Shown here: piece by piece, positions 6,649-12,668 of the stretch
How the letters are laid out: each line of letters begins with the position of its first letter
How positions within the stretch are numbered: position 1 is the stretch's first letter
DNA from: an uncultured Roseovarius sp.
Lineage (GTDB): Bacteria; Pseudomonadota; Alphaproteobacteria; Rhodobacterales; Rhodobacteraceae
Assembly: GCA_913055965.1 (NCBI GenBank)
Contig: CAJXKX010000017.1
Location: 1 to 12,668 of the forward strand
DNA: 12,668 nt
Direction: 5' to 3'
The notes under the pieces: generated by a model
The model's input: only the letters and a program-made list of their open reading frames with translations
Told to the model about the DNA's origin: nothing
Databases searched by the model: none
Translations under genes and position numbers: made by a program

Positions 6649-7673
6649 CCGAGCGCATCACCATCGCCCTCGATCAACTGGAGGGCCGCGAGGCGGCGGC
6701 GCTGATGGTGGGCGGGCGGCTCGACGACCTGCTGATCGACAGCGACGCGCCCCGCCCCGGCACCATCTATCGCGCCATCGCGGATCGCCCGGTCAAGGGA
6801 CAGGGCGGCATGTTCCTGCGCACGCCCGACGGCACCGCCTTCGTGCGGCAGGTCAAGGGGCTCGCGCCGGGGCAGGCGCTGCTGGTGCAGGTGACGGGTT
6901 ATGCCGAGCCGGGCAAGGCGATCCCCGTGACCGCCCGCGTGCTGTTCAAGAGCCGCTACGCCATCGTTACCCCCGAGGCGCCCGGCCGCAACGTCTCGCG
7001 CGCCATCCGCGACGAGGACGAACGGGTGCGCCTGCAGGAGATCGCGGCCGGGGCGATGGGCGACAGCTGCATGGGGCTGATCCTGCGCTCGGCCTGCGAC
7101 GGGGCGGAGGAAGAGGCGATTGCCGCCGATATCGCGCAGATGCGCGAAGTGGCCGAGGCCGTGACCGGCGACGCCGCGGGGCGCGGCGCGGAAAAGCTGC
7201 TCGACGGCGACGGGCCGCACGCGCGGGCCTGGCGCGACTGGCCGGAGCCCGCCGAACTGGACCGCGCGCCGGGCTGTTTCGCGGCGCACGGGGTGCTCGA
7301 ACGGATCGACGATCTGCGCGCACCCGAGATGCGCCTCGCAGGCGGTGCGCAGGCCTGTATCGAGCCCACGCGCGCGCTGGTTGCGGTGGATGTCAACACC
7401 GGTGCCGATACCAGCCCCGCCGCCGGACTAAAGGCCAATATCGCGCTGGCGCGCGACCTGCCGCGGCAGTTGCGACTGCGCGGACTCGGCGGGCAGATCA
7501 CGCTCGACCTCGCGCCGATGCCCAAGAAGGACCGCCGCGTGTTCGAGGATGCGCTGCGCGCCGCGTTCCGCCGCGACGAGGTCGAGACGGTGCTGGCCGG
7601 TTGGACACCGCTGGGGCATTACGAACTGCAGCGCCAGCGCGCCCGGATGCCGCTGGCTGAGGTGCTGCGATGA
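6645..7673 (+). CDS. Short RNase E/G-family endoribonuclease lacking the zinc-link
   Basis: The 342-aa protein is an RNase E/G relative reduced to the catalytic core. An S1-like OB region spans about 36-105, and a shortened middle region 110-235. The DNase I-like catalytic segment reads EPTRALVAVDVNTG (240-253) with Asp249, then QLRLRGLGGQITLDLAPM (275-292) with Asp288. These two Asp match the Mg-binding pair of E. coli RNase E. The protein ends with HYELQRQRARMPLAEVLR, equivalent to the FGLLEMSRQR stretch just before the CPxC zinc-link, so the zinc-link and small domain needed for tetramer formation in RNase E are absent. It overlaps maf (ATGA, 6645-6648) and yacG (ATGA, 7670-7673). It probably acts in RNA processing; whether it is active alone is open. 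A separate full RNase E elsewhere is likely. Confidence 0.9.
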   Translation: MTERITIALDQLEGREAAALMVGGRLDDLLIDSDAPRPGTIYRAIADRPVKGQGGMFLRTPDGTAFVRQVKGLAPGQALLVQVTGYAEPGKAIPVTARVLFKSRYAIVTPEAPGRNVSRAIRDEDERVRLQEIAAGAMGDSCMGLILRSACDGAEEEAIAADIAQMREVAEAVTGDAAGRGAEKLLDGDGPHARAWRDWPEPAELDRAPGCFAAHGVLERIDDLRAPEMRLAGGAQACIEPTRALVAVDVNTGADTSPAAGLKANIALARDLPRQLRLRGLGGQITLDLAPMPKKDRRVFEDALRAAFRRDEVETVLAGWTPLGHYELQRQRARMPLAEVLR

Positions 7674-7852
7674 CCTGCCCGATCTGCGGCAAGGCGGGCG
7701 CGGCACGCTATCGCCCGTTCTGCTCGCGCCGCTGCGCCGATATCGACCTGGGCAAATGGTTCTCCGAAGGCTATCGCGTGCCGTCGTCGGATCCCGACGA
7801 TATCGAAGAAGCGGCGGAAGCGGCGGAAAACCGGACGGAAAAACCGCACTGA
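7670..7852 (+). CDS. yacG: YacG, zinc-binding DNA gyrase inhibitor
   Basis: The 60-aa product has the complete YacG pattern: CPICGK (Cys3, Cys6), then FCSRRCADIDLGKW (Cys18, Cys22), which together bind one zinc ion, followed by SEGYRVPSS. The C-terminal tail (about 41-60) is acidic and encoded by a short GCGGCGGAA-type repeat. In E. coli, YacG binds GyrB and inhibits DNA binding by gyrase. The ATG overlaps the RNase stop by 4 nt, implying translational coupling. It is the last protein gene of the infA operon; tRNA-Phe begins 76 bp downstream. A role together with the RNase, rather than or as well as gyrase, is a possibility raised under findings. Confidence 0.94.
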   Translation: MTCPICGKAGAARYRPFCSRRCADIDLGKWFSEGYRVPSSDPDDIEEAAEAAENRTEKPH

Positions 7853-7928
7853 GCCTGCTCAAACCCTCTGGACACCCCGCCCCCGCTCGCCTAAGACACG
7901 CCCACCCGAGGGACAAGCCCTCACCCGT

Positions 7929-8003
7929 GCCCGGGTAGCTCAGGGGTAGAGCAGTGGATTGAAAATCCTCGTGTCGGTGGTTCGATTCCGCCCCCGGGCA
8001 CCA
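7929..8003 (+). tRNA. tRNA-Phe (anticodon GAA), CCA encoded
   Basis: The 75-nt cloverleaf folds fully. Acceptor 7929-7935 pairs with 7993-7999, followed by discriminator A8000 and an encoded CCA (8001-8003). D stem GCTC/GAGC is 7938-7941/7949-7952. Anticodon loop TTGAAAA (7959-7965) has GAA at 7961-7963. T arm GGTGG-TTCGATT-CCGCC is 7976-7992. The anticodon stem (7954-7958 with 7966-7970) contains one T-T mismatch at its second pair (tRNA positions 28:42); all other pairs are canonical apart from one G-T in the T stem. Confidence 0.98.
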
Positions 8004-8399
8004 TCACTTCCATGCGATCACCGGTTGAGACGATTAGTCTTTCGATATCGCCGGAGAACTCGGTGTCCCGCCTTTCCGCATCGTCGTTCGGACAAGCTTG
8101 ACTTGAGGTTTCTTCAGGGGAGCGGGTCAGCCCGCAACGTTCTCGGTCGTTCTCGATGCCGTTGGACCCATCCCTTGGCCGGGCAGAACAGGGCTGCGCT
8201 CAGACGGCACGGAGCCTCGATCCGGAATGGCGCAATGGTGTCTTCCGCCGGAATCCGGTACGAACGGAGACGGTGGCCGCGGTGTGACGACAATCGTGGC
8301 ACCCCTTGCGGATCATGGTGAAAACGGATCGAAAACCGTGGTGGTCGAGGGCCGGATGCGCGAGGCTGGGCGGATGTCAGGGCAAGGGAAGGATGCGTC
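8004..8399. other. Gene-free gap between tRNA-Phe and the antiporter gene
   Basis: I find no convincing gene in these 396 bp. Open frames that cross it (for example 8227-8421 on + and 8114-8509 on -) have no family resemblance, overlap the antiporter start, and are biased in the way shadow frames are. Composition is less GC-rich than in the flanking operon, notably around 8028-8115. GAGAC-GATTA-GTCTT at 8027-8041 could form a short 5-bp hairpin after the tRNA. The antiporter's promoter should lie here, but I see no strong -35/-10 pair. No copy of the tRNA 3' end is repeated here. Confidence 0.6.
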
Positions 8400-9947
8400 G
8401 TGTTTGAAGTCATCACCATAAGTTTCGCCTTCTTCTTCGGCCTGGCCGTGCGGCAGATCGGTTTGCCGCCCCTGGTCGGTTTCCTGGCCGCGGGCTTTGC
8501 CATCAACATCTTCGGCTCCGCGCTCGGTCTGCCCGACTACACGGGCGAGGCGCTCAGCCATGTCGCGCATCTCGGCGTGCTGATGTTGCTCTTCACGGTC
8601 GGTCTCAAGCTCAAGCTTGCGCAGATCGCGCAATCGCAGGTGATCGGCGGGGCGCTGCTGCATTTCGCCATCTCGGTGGCGGTGTTCACGCCGGGGGTCA
8701 AGCTTTTGATGGCGCTCGACTGGAACACCGCGCTGCTTCTGGCCATCGCGCTGTCGTTTTCCTCGACCGTGCTGGCCGCGAAACTGCTGGAAACCAAGCG
8801 CGAGCTCGGCGCGTTTCACGGCCGCAGCGCCATCGGCATCCTGATCGTGCAGGACATCATCGCGCTGGTGGTCCTGGCTGTCTGGTCCGGGCAGACGCCG
8901 AACATCTGGGCGCTTCTGGTGTTCGGCGTTCCGTTGTTGCGGCCGGTCCTGCACCGTCTGCTGGATTTCGCGGGTCATGACGAGCTTCTGGTGCTGATGG
9001 GGATGATGCTGTCGCTGGTCATCGGCGGCATGGGCTTCGAGGCGATGGGCCTGTCGTCGGAGATCGGCGCATTGGTGATGGGCGTGCTCTTGTCCACCCA
9101 TACCCGCGCCAAGGACCTGAGCGCATCGCTCTGGTCTCTCAAGGAGATATTCCTCGTGGGCTTTTTCCTGCAGATCGGGCTGACCGGTCTGCCGGATTGG
9201 GGGGCCATGGTCTTTGCCATCGCGGCGGGTCTGGTTCTGGGGCTCAAGGGGGTGCTGTTCTTCGTTCTCATGGTGGCGTTCAAGCTGCGGGCGCGCAGCG
9301 CATTCCTGACCGCGCTCAGCCTGACGGCCTATTCCGAGTTCGGCCTGATCGTGGCCGCGGGCGTGCTGCCGGAATACCTCGTGCCGCTTGCCATCGCGGT
9401 GTCGATCTCGTTCGTGATCTCGGCCCCGCTGAACCGCTACGCGCATCCCCTCTACGAGCGGCTCGAGAGCAGGCTGCGCCGCTACGAGCGCGATACGGTC
9501 CACCCGGACGAGCAACCGCGCAGCATCGGAGACGCGGATGTCCTTATCTTCGGGATGGGGCGTACCGGAACTTCTGCCTACAGGCTACTCGGGGAACAGG
9601 GTCTGAAACCGCTCGGCCTCGATGCCGACACCTACAAGGCGCAGGCACACAAGGAGGCCGGGCGCAACGTCATGTTCGCGGATGCCGAGGACAGCAATTT
9701 CTGGCGCAGCTGCGATCTTGGCCGGATCAAGGCCGCGATCCTCGCGATGGACGATATCGAGGCCAAGCTGATCGCCGCCCGCTCGCTGCGGCAACGCGGC
9801 TTTGAGGGCCCGATCGTCGCGCATGCCCTGCATGAGGCGCACGAGGAACAGATCCGGGAGGCCGGGGCCGATTACACCTACCTGACCATGAACCAGGCCG
9901 GGATCAGTCTTGCGGAGCAGACGGTCGAGGCGATGGCCGGGACATGA
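8400..9947 (+). CDS. CPA2-family (Kef-type) cation/proton antiporter with C-terminal TrkA-N domain
   Basis: This 515-aa inner-membrane protein has about 340 residues of hydrophobic helices. They include the CPA2 hallmarks FSSTVLAAKLLETKRELGAFHGR (broadly 120-142) and ILIVQDIIAL (147-156), whose Gln-Asp pair (151-152) is the ion/proton site region, plus SSEIGALVMGVLLS (219-232). A charged linker (350-375) leads to a cytosolic Rossmann domain (about 378-500): VLIFGMGRTGTSAYRLL with GMGRTG at 385-390 and the acidic strand end GLDAD (406-410). That is a TrkA-N/RCK NAD-binding fold; no TrkA-C follows. It probably exports K+ (or Na+) against H+, gated by nucleotide or thiol ligands. The start is GTG at 8400, with GGAAGGA (8387-8393) 6 nt upstream. 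No KefF/KefG-type partner is adjacent. Exact ion and ligand are unknown. Confidence 0.92.
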   Translation: MFEVITISFAFFFGLAVRQIGLPPLVGFLAAGFAINIFGSALGLPDYTGEALSHVAHLGVLMLLFTVGLKLKLAQIAQSQVIGGALLHFAISVAVFTPGVKLLMALDWNTALLLAIALSFSSTVLAAKLLETKRELGAFHGRSAIGILIVQDIIALVVLAVWSGQTPNIWALLVFGVPLLRPVLHRLLDFAGHDELLVLMGMMLSLVIGGMGFEAMGLSSEIGALVMGVLLSTHTRAKDLSASLWSLKEIFLVGFFLQIGLTGLPDWGAMVFAIAAGLVLGLKGVLFFVLMVAFKLRARSAFLTALSLTAYSEFGLIVAAGVLPEYLVPLAIAVSISFVISAPLNRYAHPLYERLESRLRRYERDTVHPDEQPRSIGDADVLIFGMGRTGTSAYRLLGEQGLKPLGLDADTYKAQAHKEAGRNVMFADAEDSNFWRSCDLGRIKAAILAMDDIEAKLIAARSLRQRGFEGPIVAHALHEAHEEQIREAGADYTYLTMNQAGISLAEQTVEAMAGT

Positions 9948-10151
9948 CCGGGACCGCAACGCTGCGGCACGACGCGGGCAGCGGAACCTGCGCCCGGGAT
10001 GCGTCCGGCGTGCTGTCGCACCGGCCACCGCGATCAAAAGGCCGGAGCCGCCCGCTCGCGGATGCACGGCACCCTGCCGCGATGCGGCACACCCGGCCCG
10101 GTCCGCCGACACCCCCTGCTCAGACGCTTGCTCGTGTCCGCGCACGACGAC

Positions 10152-10165
10152 CATGGCCGGCCATG
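10152..10165. repeat. Perfect 14-bp palindrome in the convergent gap before nrdJ's 3' end
   Basis: CATGGCCGGCCATG is a perfect inverted repeat lying 22 bp beyond the nrdJ stop, in the 240-bp gap between the two convergent genes. GCACC-CGTC-GGTGC (10172-10185), just outside the nrdJ stop, can form a 5-bp hairpin. Either may contribute to nrdJ termination, although neither has a T-run. Nothing else in 9948-10187 looks like a gene. Confidence 0.5.
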
Positions 10166-10187
10166 ATACAGGCACCCGTCGGTGCGC

Positions 10188-12464
10188 CTATTGGCATTTG
10201 CTGTGACCGCAGGCGGCGCAGGTCATGCATCCCTCGATCATGCGCATGTCATGGCTGCCGCAGGCCGGGCAGGCGGGGCCGCGGGGCGCGTTTTCCAGCC
10301 CGACGACCTGTGCCGTCGGGTCGGTCTTGAGCCCCAGTCCCTCGCCCGCGAGAAAGCCGATCTGCACCATGTGCCGTTCCAGCACGCCGCCGATGGCCGC
10401 AAGGATCGAGGGCACGTATTTTCCCTGCATCCAGGCCCCGCCGCGCGGGTCGAACACGGCCTTGAGTTCCTCGACCACGAAGGACACGTCGCCGCCGCGC
10501 CGGAACACCGCCGAGATCATCCGCGTCAGCGCCACGGTCCAGGCGTAATGCTCCATGTTCTTGGAGTTGATGAACACCTCGAAGGGGCGCCGGTGGCCGT
10601 TCAGCACGATGTCGTTGACGGTGACGTAGATCGCATGGTTGCTGTCGGGCCATTTCAGCTTGTAGGTCGCGCCCTCCAGTTCCTGCGGGCGGTCGAGCGG
10701 GTCGGCCATGTAGATGACGTCGCCACCCTCGGCGGGCGGTTCTGCCCGGCCCTCGCCGGGCACCTTGTCTTCGGCCTCGCTCACGCTCAGCACCGATCCC
10801 GTCACATCGTTGGGCCGGTAGGTGGTGCAGCCCTTGCAGCCCGTCTCCCAGGCCTGCATGTAGACATCCTTGAACGCCTCGAAGGAAATGTCGGCGGGGC
10901 AGTTGATGGTCTTGGAGATGCTCGAGTCGACCCATTTCTGCGCCGCCGCCTGCATCTTGACGTGCTCTTCGGGGGCGAGCGTCTGGGCGTTGACGAAGTG
11001 ATCGGGCAGGGGGGTGTCGCCGAACATCTCGCGCCACATCTGCACGGCGTAGTCCACCACCTCCTCCTCGGTGCGGCTCCCGTCCTTCTGCAGCACCTTG
11101 CGGGTGTAGCTGTAGGCAAAGACCGGCTCGATCCCGCTCGAGACGTTGCCCGCATAAAGGCTGATCGTGCCGGTGGGGGCGACGCTCGTCAGCAGCGCGT
11201 TGCGGATGCCGTGGCGGGAGATGGCGTCGCGCACGGTCTCGTCCATCTCCTGCATGGTGCCCGAGGCGAGGAAGCGCTCGGCGTCGAAGAGCGGGAACGC
11301 CCCCTTCTCGCGGGCCAGATCGACCGAGGCGAGATAGGCGGCGACGGCGATCTTGTGCATCCATATCTCGGTCTGGCGCGCCGCCTCGTCCGATCCGTAG
11401 CGCAGCCCCAGCATCAGCAGCGCATCGGCAAGCCCCGTGACCCCGAGCCCGATTCGCCGCTTGGCGCGGGCCTCCTCGGCCTGCGCGGGCAGGGGAAATT
11501 GCGAGGCGTCCACCACGTTGTCCATCATCCGCACCGCGAGGCGCACGAGGTCCTTGAGCGCCGCCGCATCGAGCCGCGCGCGTTTCCCGAATGGGTCGAT
11601 CACCAGCCTGGCGAGGTTGATCGAGCCCAGCAGGCAGGCGCCATAGGGGGGCAGCGGCTGTTCGCCGCAAGGGTTGGTCGCGGCGATCTCCTCGCAATAG
11701 GCCAGGTTGTTGGCCTGGTTGATCCGGTCGATGAAGATCACCCCCGGCTCGGCATAATCATAGGTGGCCTGCATGATCCGGTTCCACAGGTCGCGGGCCT
11801 GCACCGTGTGGTAGACCCGGCCGCCGAACTGCAACTCCCAGGGCCCGTCGGCCCTGACCGCCTCCATGAAGGCATCCGTCACCAGCACGCTGAGGTTGAA
11901 CATCCGCAGCCGCGCGGCGTCGGATTTCGCAGCGATGAACGCCTCGATATCGGGGTGATCGCAGCGCATCGTGGCCATCATCGCGCCCCGGCGGGAGCCC
12001 GCGCTCATGATCGTGCGGCACATCGCGTCCCACACATCCATGAAACTGAGCGGCCCGCTCGCATCCGCAGACACACCCTTGACCACCGCTCCCTTGGGCC
12101 GGATGGTCGAGAAATCATAGCCGATGCCGCCGCCCTGCTGCATGGTCAGCGCGGCCTCGCGCAGCGCGTCGAAGATACCGCCCATGTCGTCGGGGATCGT
12201 GCCCATGACGAAACAGTTGAACAGCGTCACCCTGCGCCCCGTGCCCGCGCCCGCGATGATCCGGCCCGCGGGCAGGAACCTGAAATCCTCGAGCGCGGAA
12301 TAGAAGCGGTCCTCCCACACCTCCGGCTCCGCTTCCACCGCCGCCAGCGCCCGCGCGACGCGCCGCCAGGTATCCTCGACGCTGGCATCGCCGCCGTCCT
12401 CGGTGACGTATCGGTACTTCATGGACCATATCTGTTCGGCGATCGGGGCGGAAAAACGGGTCAT
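10188..12464 (-). CDS. nrdJ: Class II (adenosylcobalamin-dependent) ribonucleoside-diphosphate reductase
   Basis: The complete 758-aa enzyme converts ribonucleotides to deoxyribonucleotides using a thiyl radical generated from adenosylcobalamin, so it needs no oxygen or NrdB subunit. Active-site elements are LFNCFVMG with redox Cys84 (81-88), TNPCGEQPLPPYGACLLGSINL (263-284) with Asn264, radical Cys266, Glu268 and second redox Cys277, and TSVAPTGTISL (426-436). QQGGGIGYDFS (109-119) and SAGSRRGAMMA (154-164) are typical of class II enzymes. No N-terminal ATP-cone is present. A polar linker (about 560-582) precedes the C-terminal domain. The last 30 residues hold six cysteines (732, 735, 746, 749, 752, 757), a zinc-ribbon-like, probably redox-relay tail. 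The stop is TAG; the ATG at 12464 follows a modest GGACAGG site. It is monocistronic here. Confidence 0.97.
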   Translation of the reverse strand: MTRFSAPIAEQIWSMKYRYVTEDGGDASVEDTWRRVARALAAVEAEPEVWEDRFYSALEDFRFLPAGRIIAGAGTGRRVTLFNCFVMGTIPDDMGGIFDALREAALTMQQGGGIGYDFSTIRPKGAVVKGVSADASGPLSFMDVWDAMCRTIMSAGSRRGAMMATMRCDHPDIEAFIAAKSDAARLRMFNLSVLVTDAFMEAVRADGPWELQFGGRVYHTVQARDLWNRIMQATYDYAEPGVIFIDRINQANNLAYCEEIAATNPCGEQPLPPYGACLLGSINLARLVIDPFGKRARLDAAALKDLVRLAVRMMDNVVDASQFPLPAQAEEARAKRRIGLGVTGLADALLMLGLRYGSDEAARQTEIWMHKIAVAAYLASVDLAREKGAFPLFDAERFLASGTMQEMDETVRDAISRHGIRNALLTSVAPTGTISLYAGNVSSGIEPVFAYSYTRKVLQKDGSRTEEEVVDYAVQMWREMFGDTPLPDHFVNAQTLAPEEHVKMQAAAQKWVDSSISKTINCPADISFEAFKDVYMQAWETGCKGCTTYRPNDVTGSVLSVSEAEDKVPGEGRAEPPAEGGDVIYMADPLDRPQELEGATYKLKWPDSNHAIYVTVNDIVLNGHRRPFEVFINSKNMEHYAWTVALTRMISAVFRRGGDVSFVVEELKAVFDPRGGAWMQGKYVPSILAAIGGVLERHMVQIGFLAGEGLGLKTDPTAQVVGLENAPRGPACPACGSHDMRMIEGCMTCAACGHSKCQ

Positions 12465-12632
12465 TGGCGGCCTGTCCGTTGCGCAGAGGCGGAAACTGAC
12501 AATAGCCCGCGCGCCGCGCGATTTCCAGAGTGGGGAGGACCGCCGGTCCTGGCCAGGAGCGGACCTTGCCGCTTTGGCGATGAGCCGCGCGAGCGCCCGA
12601 CCGCGGGTGGGCGCTCAAACGCCTGTGGTCGT

Positions 12633-12644
12633 CACTTTATAGTG
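12633..12644 (-). promoter_or_regulatory. Promoter/operator candidate upstream of nrdJ
   Basis: CACTTTATAGTG is a 12-bp near-palindrome (one mismatched pair) 168 bp upstream of the nrdJ ATG. Read on the minus strand it contains TATAAA (12636-12641), a strong -10 match; no good -35 is found 16-18 bp away. The half-sites resemble an NrdR box, but the centre is 2 bp shorter than the usual form. The 204 bp upstream of nrdJ hold no gene and no recognisable cobalamin riboswitch. Confidence 0.3.
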
Positions 12645-12668
12645 CAAAATACTTGAACGATTGTGCGG

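Noticed and set aside
7983..8003. tRNA-Phe 3' end as an active attachment site
   Set aside because: No second copy of the tRNA 3' end and no integrase gene occur anywhere in the window.
8114..8509. Small open frames on both strands across the tRNA-antiporter gap
   Set aside because: They overlap the antiporter start, show no domains or plausible start signals, and have shadow-like composition.
9944..10330. Open frame starting in an ATGA overlap with the antiporter stop
   Set aside because: It is Arg/Pro-rich, runs into nrdJ antisense, has no ribosome binding site or family resemblance, and the overlap is likely chance.
10182..12656. Open frame of 824 codons on the plus strand opposite nrdJ
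   Set aside because: nrdJ is unmistakable on the other strand. The antisense frame has no recognisable domain and shows the His/Arg/Gly/Ala bias of a shadow; its length follows from high GC and strong codon bias in nrdJ.
12465..12668. Possible cobalamin riboswitch upstream of nrdJ
   Set aside because: A B12-dependent enzyme made this worth checking, but I find no B12-box sequence or matching stem arrangement in the 204 bp available.
1..12668. CRISPR array, insertion sequence, phage genes or a novel defence-type system
   Set aside because: No regularly spaced repeats, terminal inverted repeats, transposase, integrase or typical defence domains were found; the genes are mostly housekeeping.

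Overview
The window is from a chromosome with visibly high GC, and gene content and order suggest an alphaproteobacterium of the Rhodobacterales (roseobacter-type). The pointers are infA-maf-short RNase E/G-yacG ending next to tRNA-Phe, tsaD-gpsA followed by YciI and EVE proteins, and a B12-dependent NrdJ. This assignment comes from recognising families and gene order, not from any search. I see no transposase, integrase, phage gene or CRISPR array. Most of the window is ordinary conserved core genome, densely packed with overlapping stop/start junctions.

Left part (1-3716, + strand). The tail of tsaD (tRNA t6A synthesis) overlaps gpsA (glycerol-3-phosphate for phospholipids). gpsA overlaps a YciI-like gene, which overlaps an EVE-domain gene, so these four form one tightly coupled operon. 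A 105-bp gap with a good sigma-70-like promoter follows, then a 542-aa acyl-CoA synthetase whose motifs resemble the DmdB/plant AAE branch. The gap after it, between convergent genes, holds three consecutive hairpins.

Middle (3717-5758). A minus-strand gene encodes a single-pass membrane protein whose C-terminal part looks like an M48 metallopeptidase that has lost its zinc ligands. It is divergent from a nitrilase-superfamily amidohydrolase with an intact Glu-Lys-Cys triad.

Information-processing operon (5841-8003, + strand). IF-1, Maf pyrophosphatase, a short RNase E/G-type catalytic protein and the four-cysteine zinc protein YacG follow each other with an 11-nt gap and then two 4-nt overlaps. 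tRNA-Phe(GAA) lies 76 bp downstream. The RNase stops just before the point where RNase E/G proteins normally carry their CPxC zinc-link, and the overlapping YacG begins with a CPxC motif. This is the most thought-provoking observation in the window.

Right part (8004-12668). A gene-free gap of nearly 400 bp follows the tRNA, then a CPA2 (Kef-type) cation/proton antiporter with a C-terminal NAD-binding (TrkA-N/RCK) domain. It converges on a complete nrdJ (adenosylcobalamin-dependent ribonucleotide reductase) on the minus strand. The last 204 bp are the nrdJ upstream region, with a promoter-like palindrome near the window edge and no recognisable cobalamin riboswitch.
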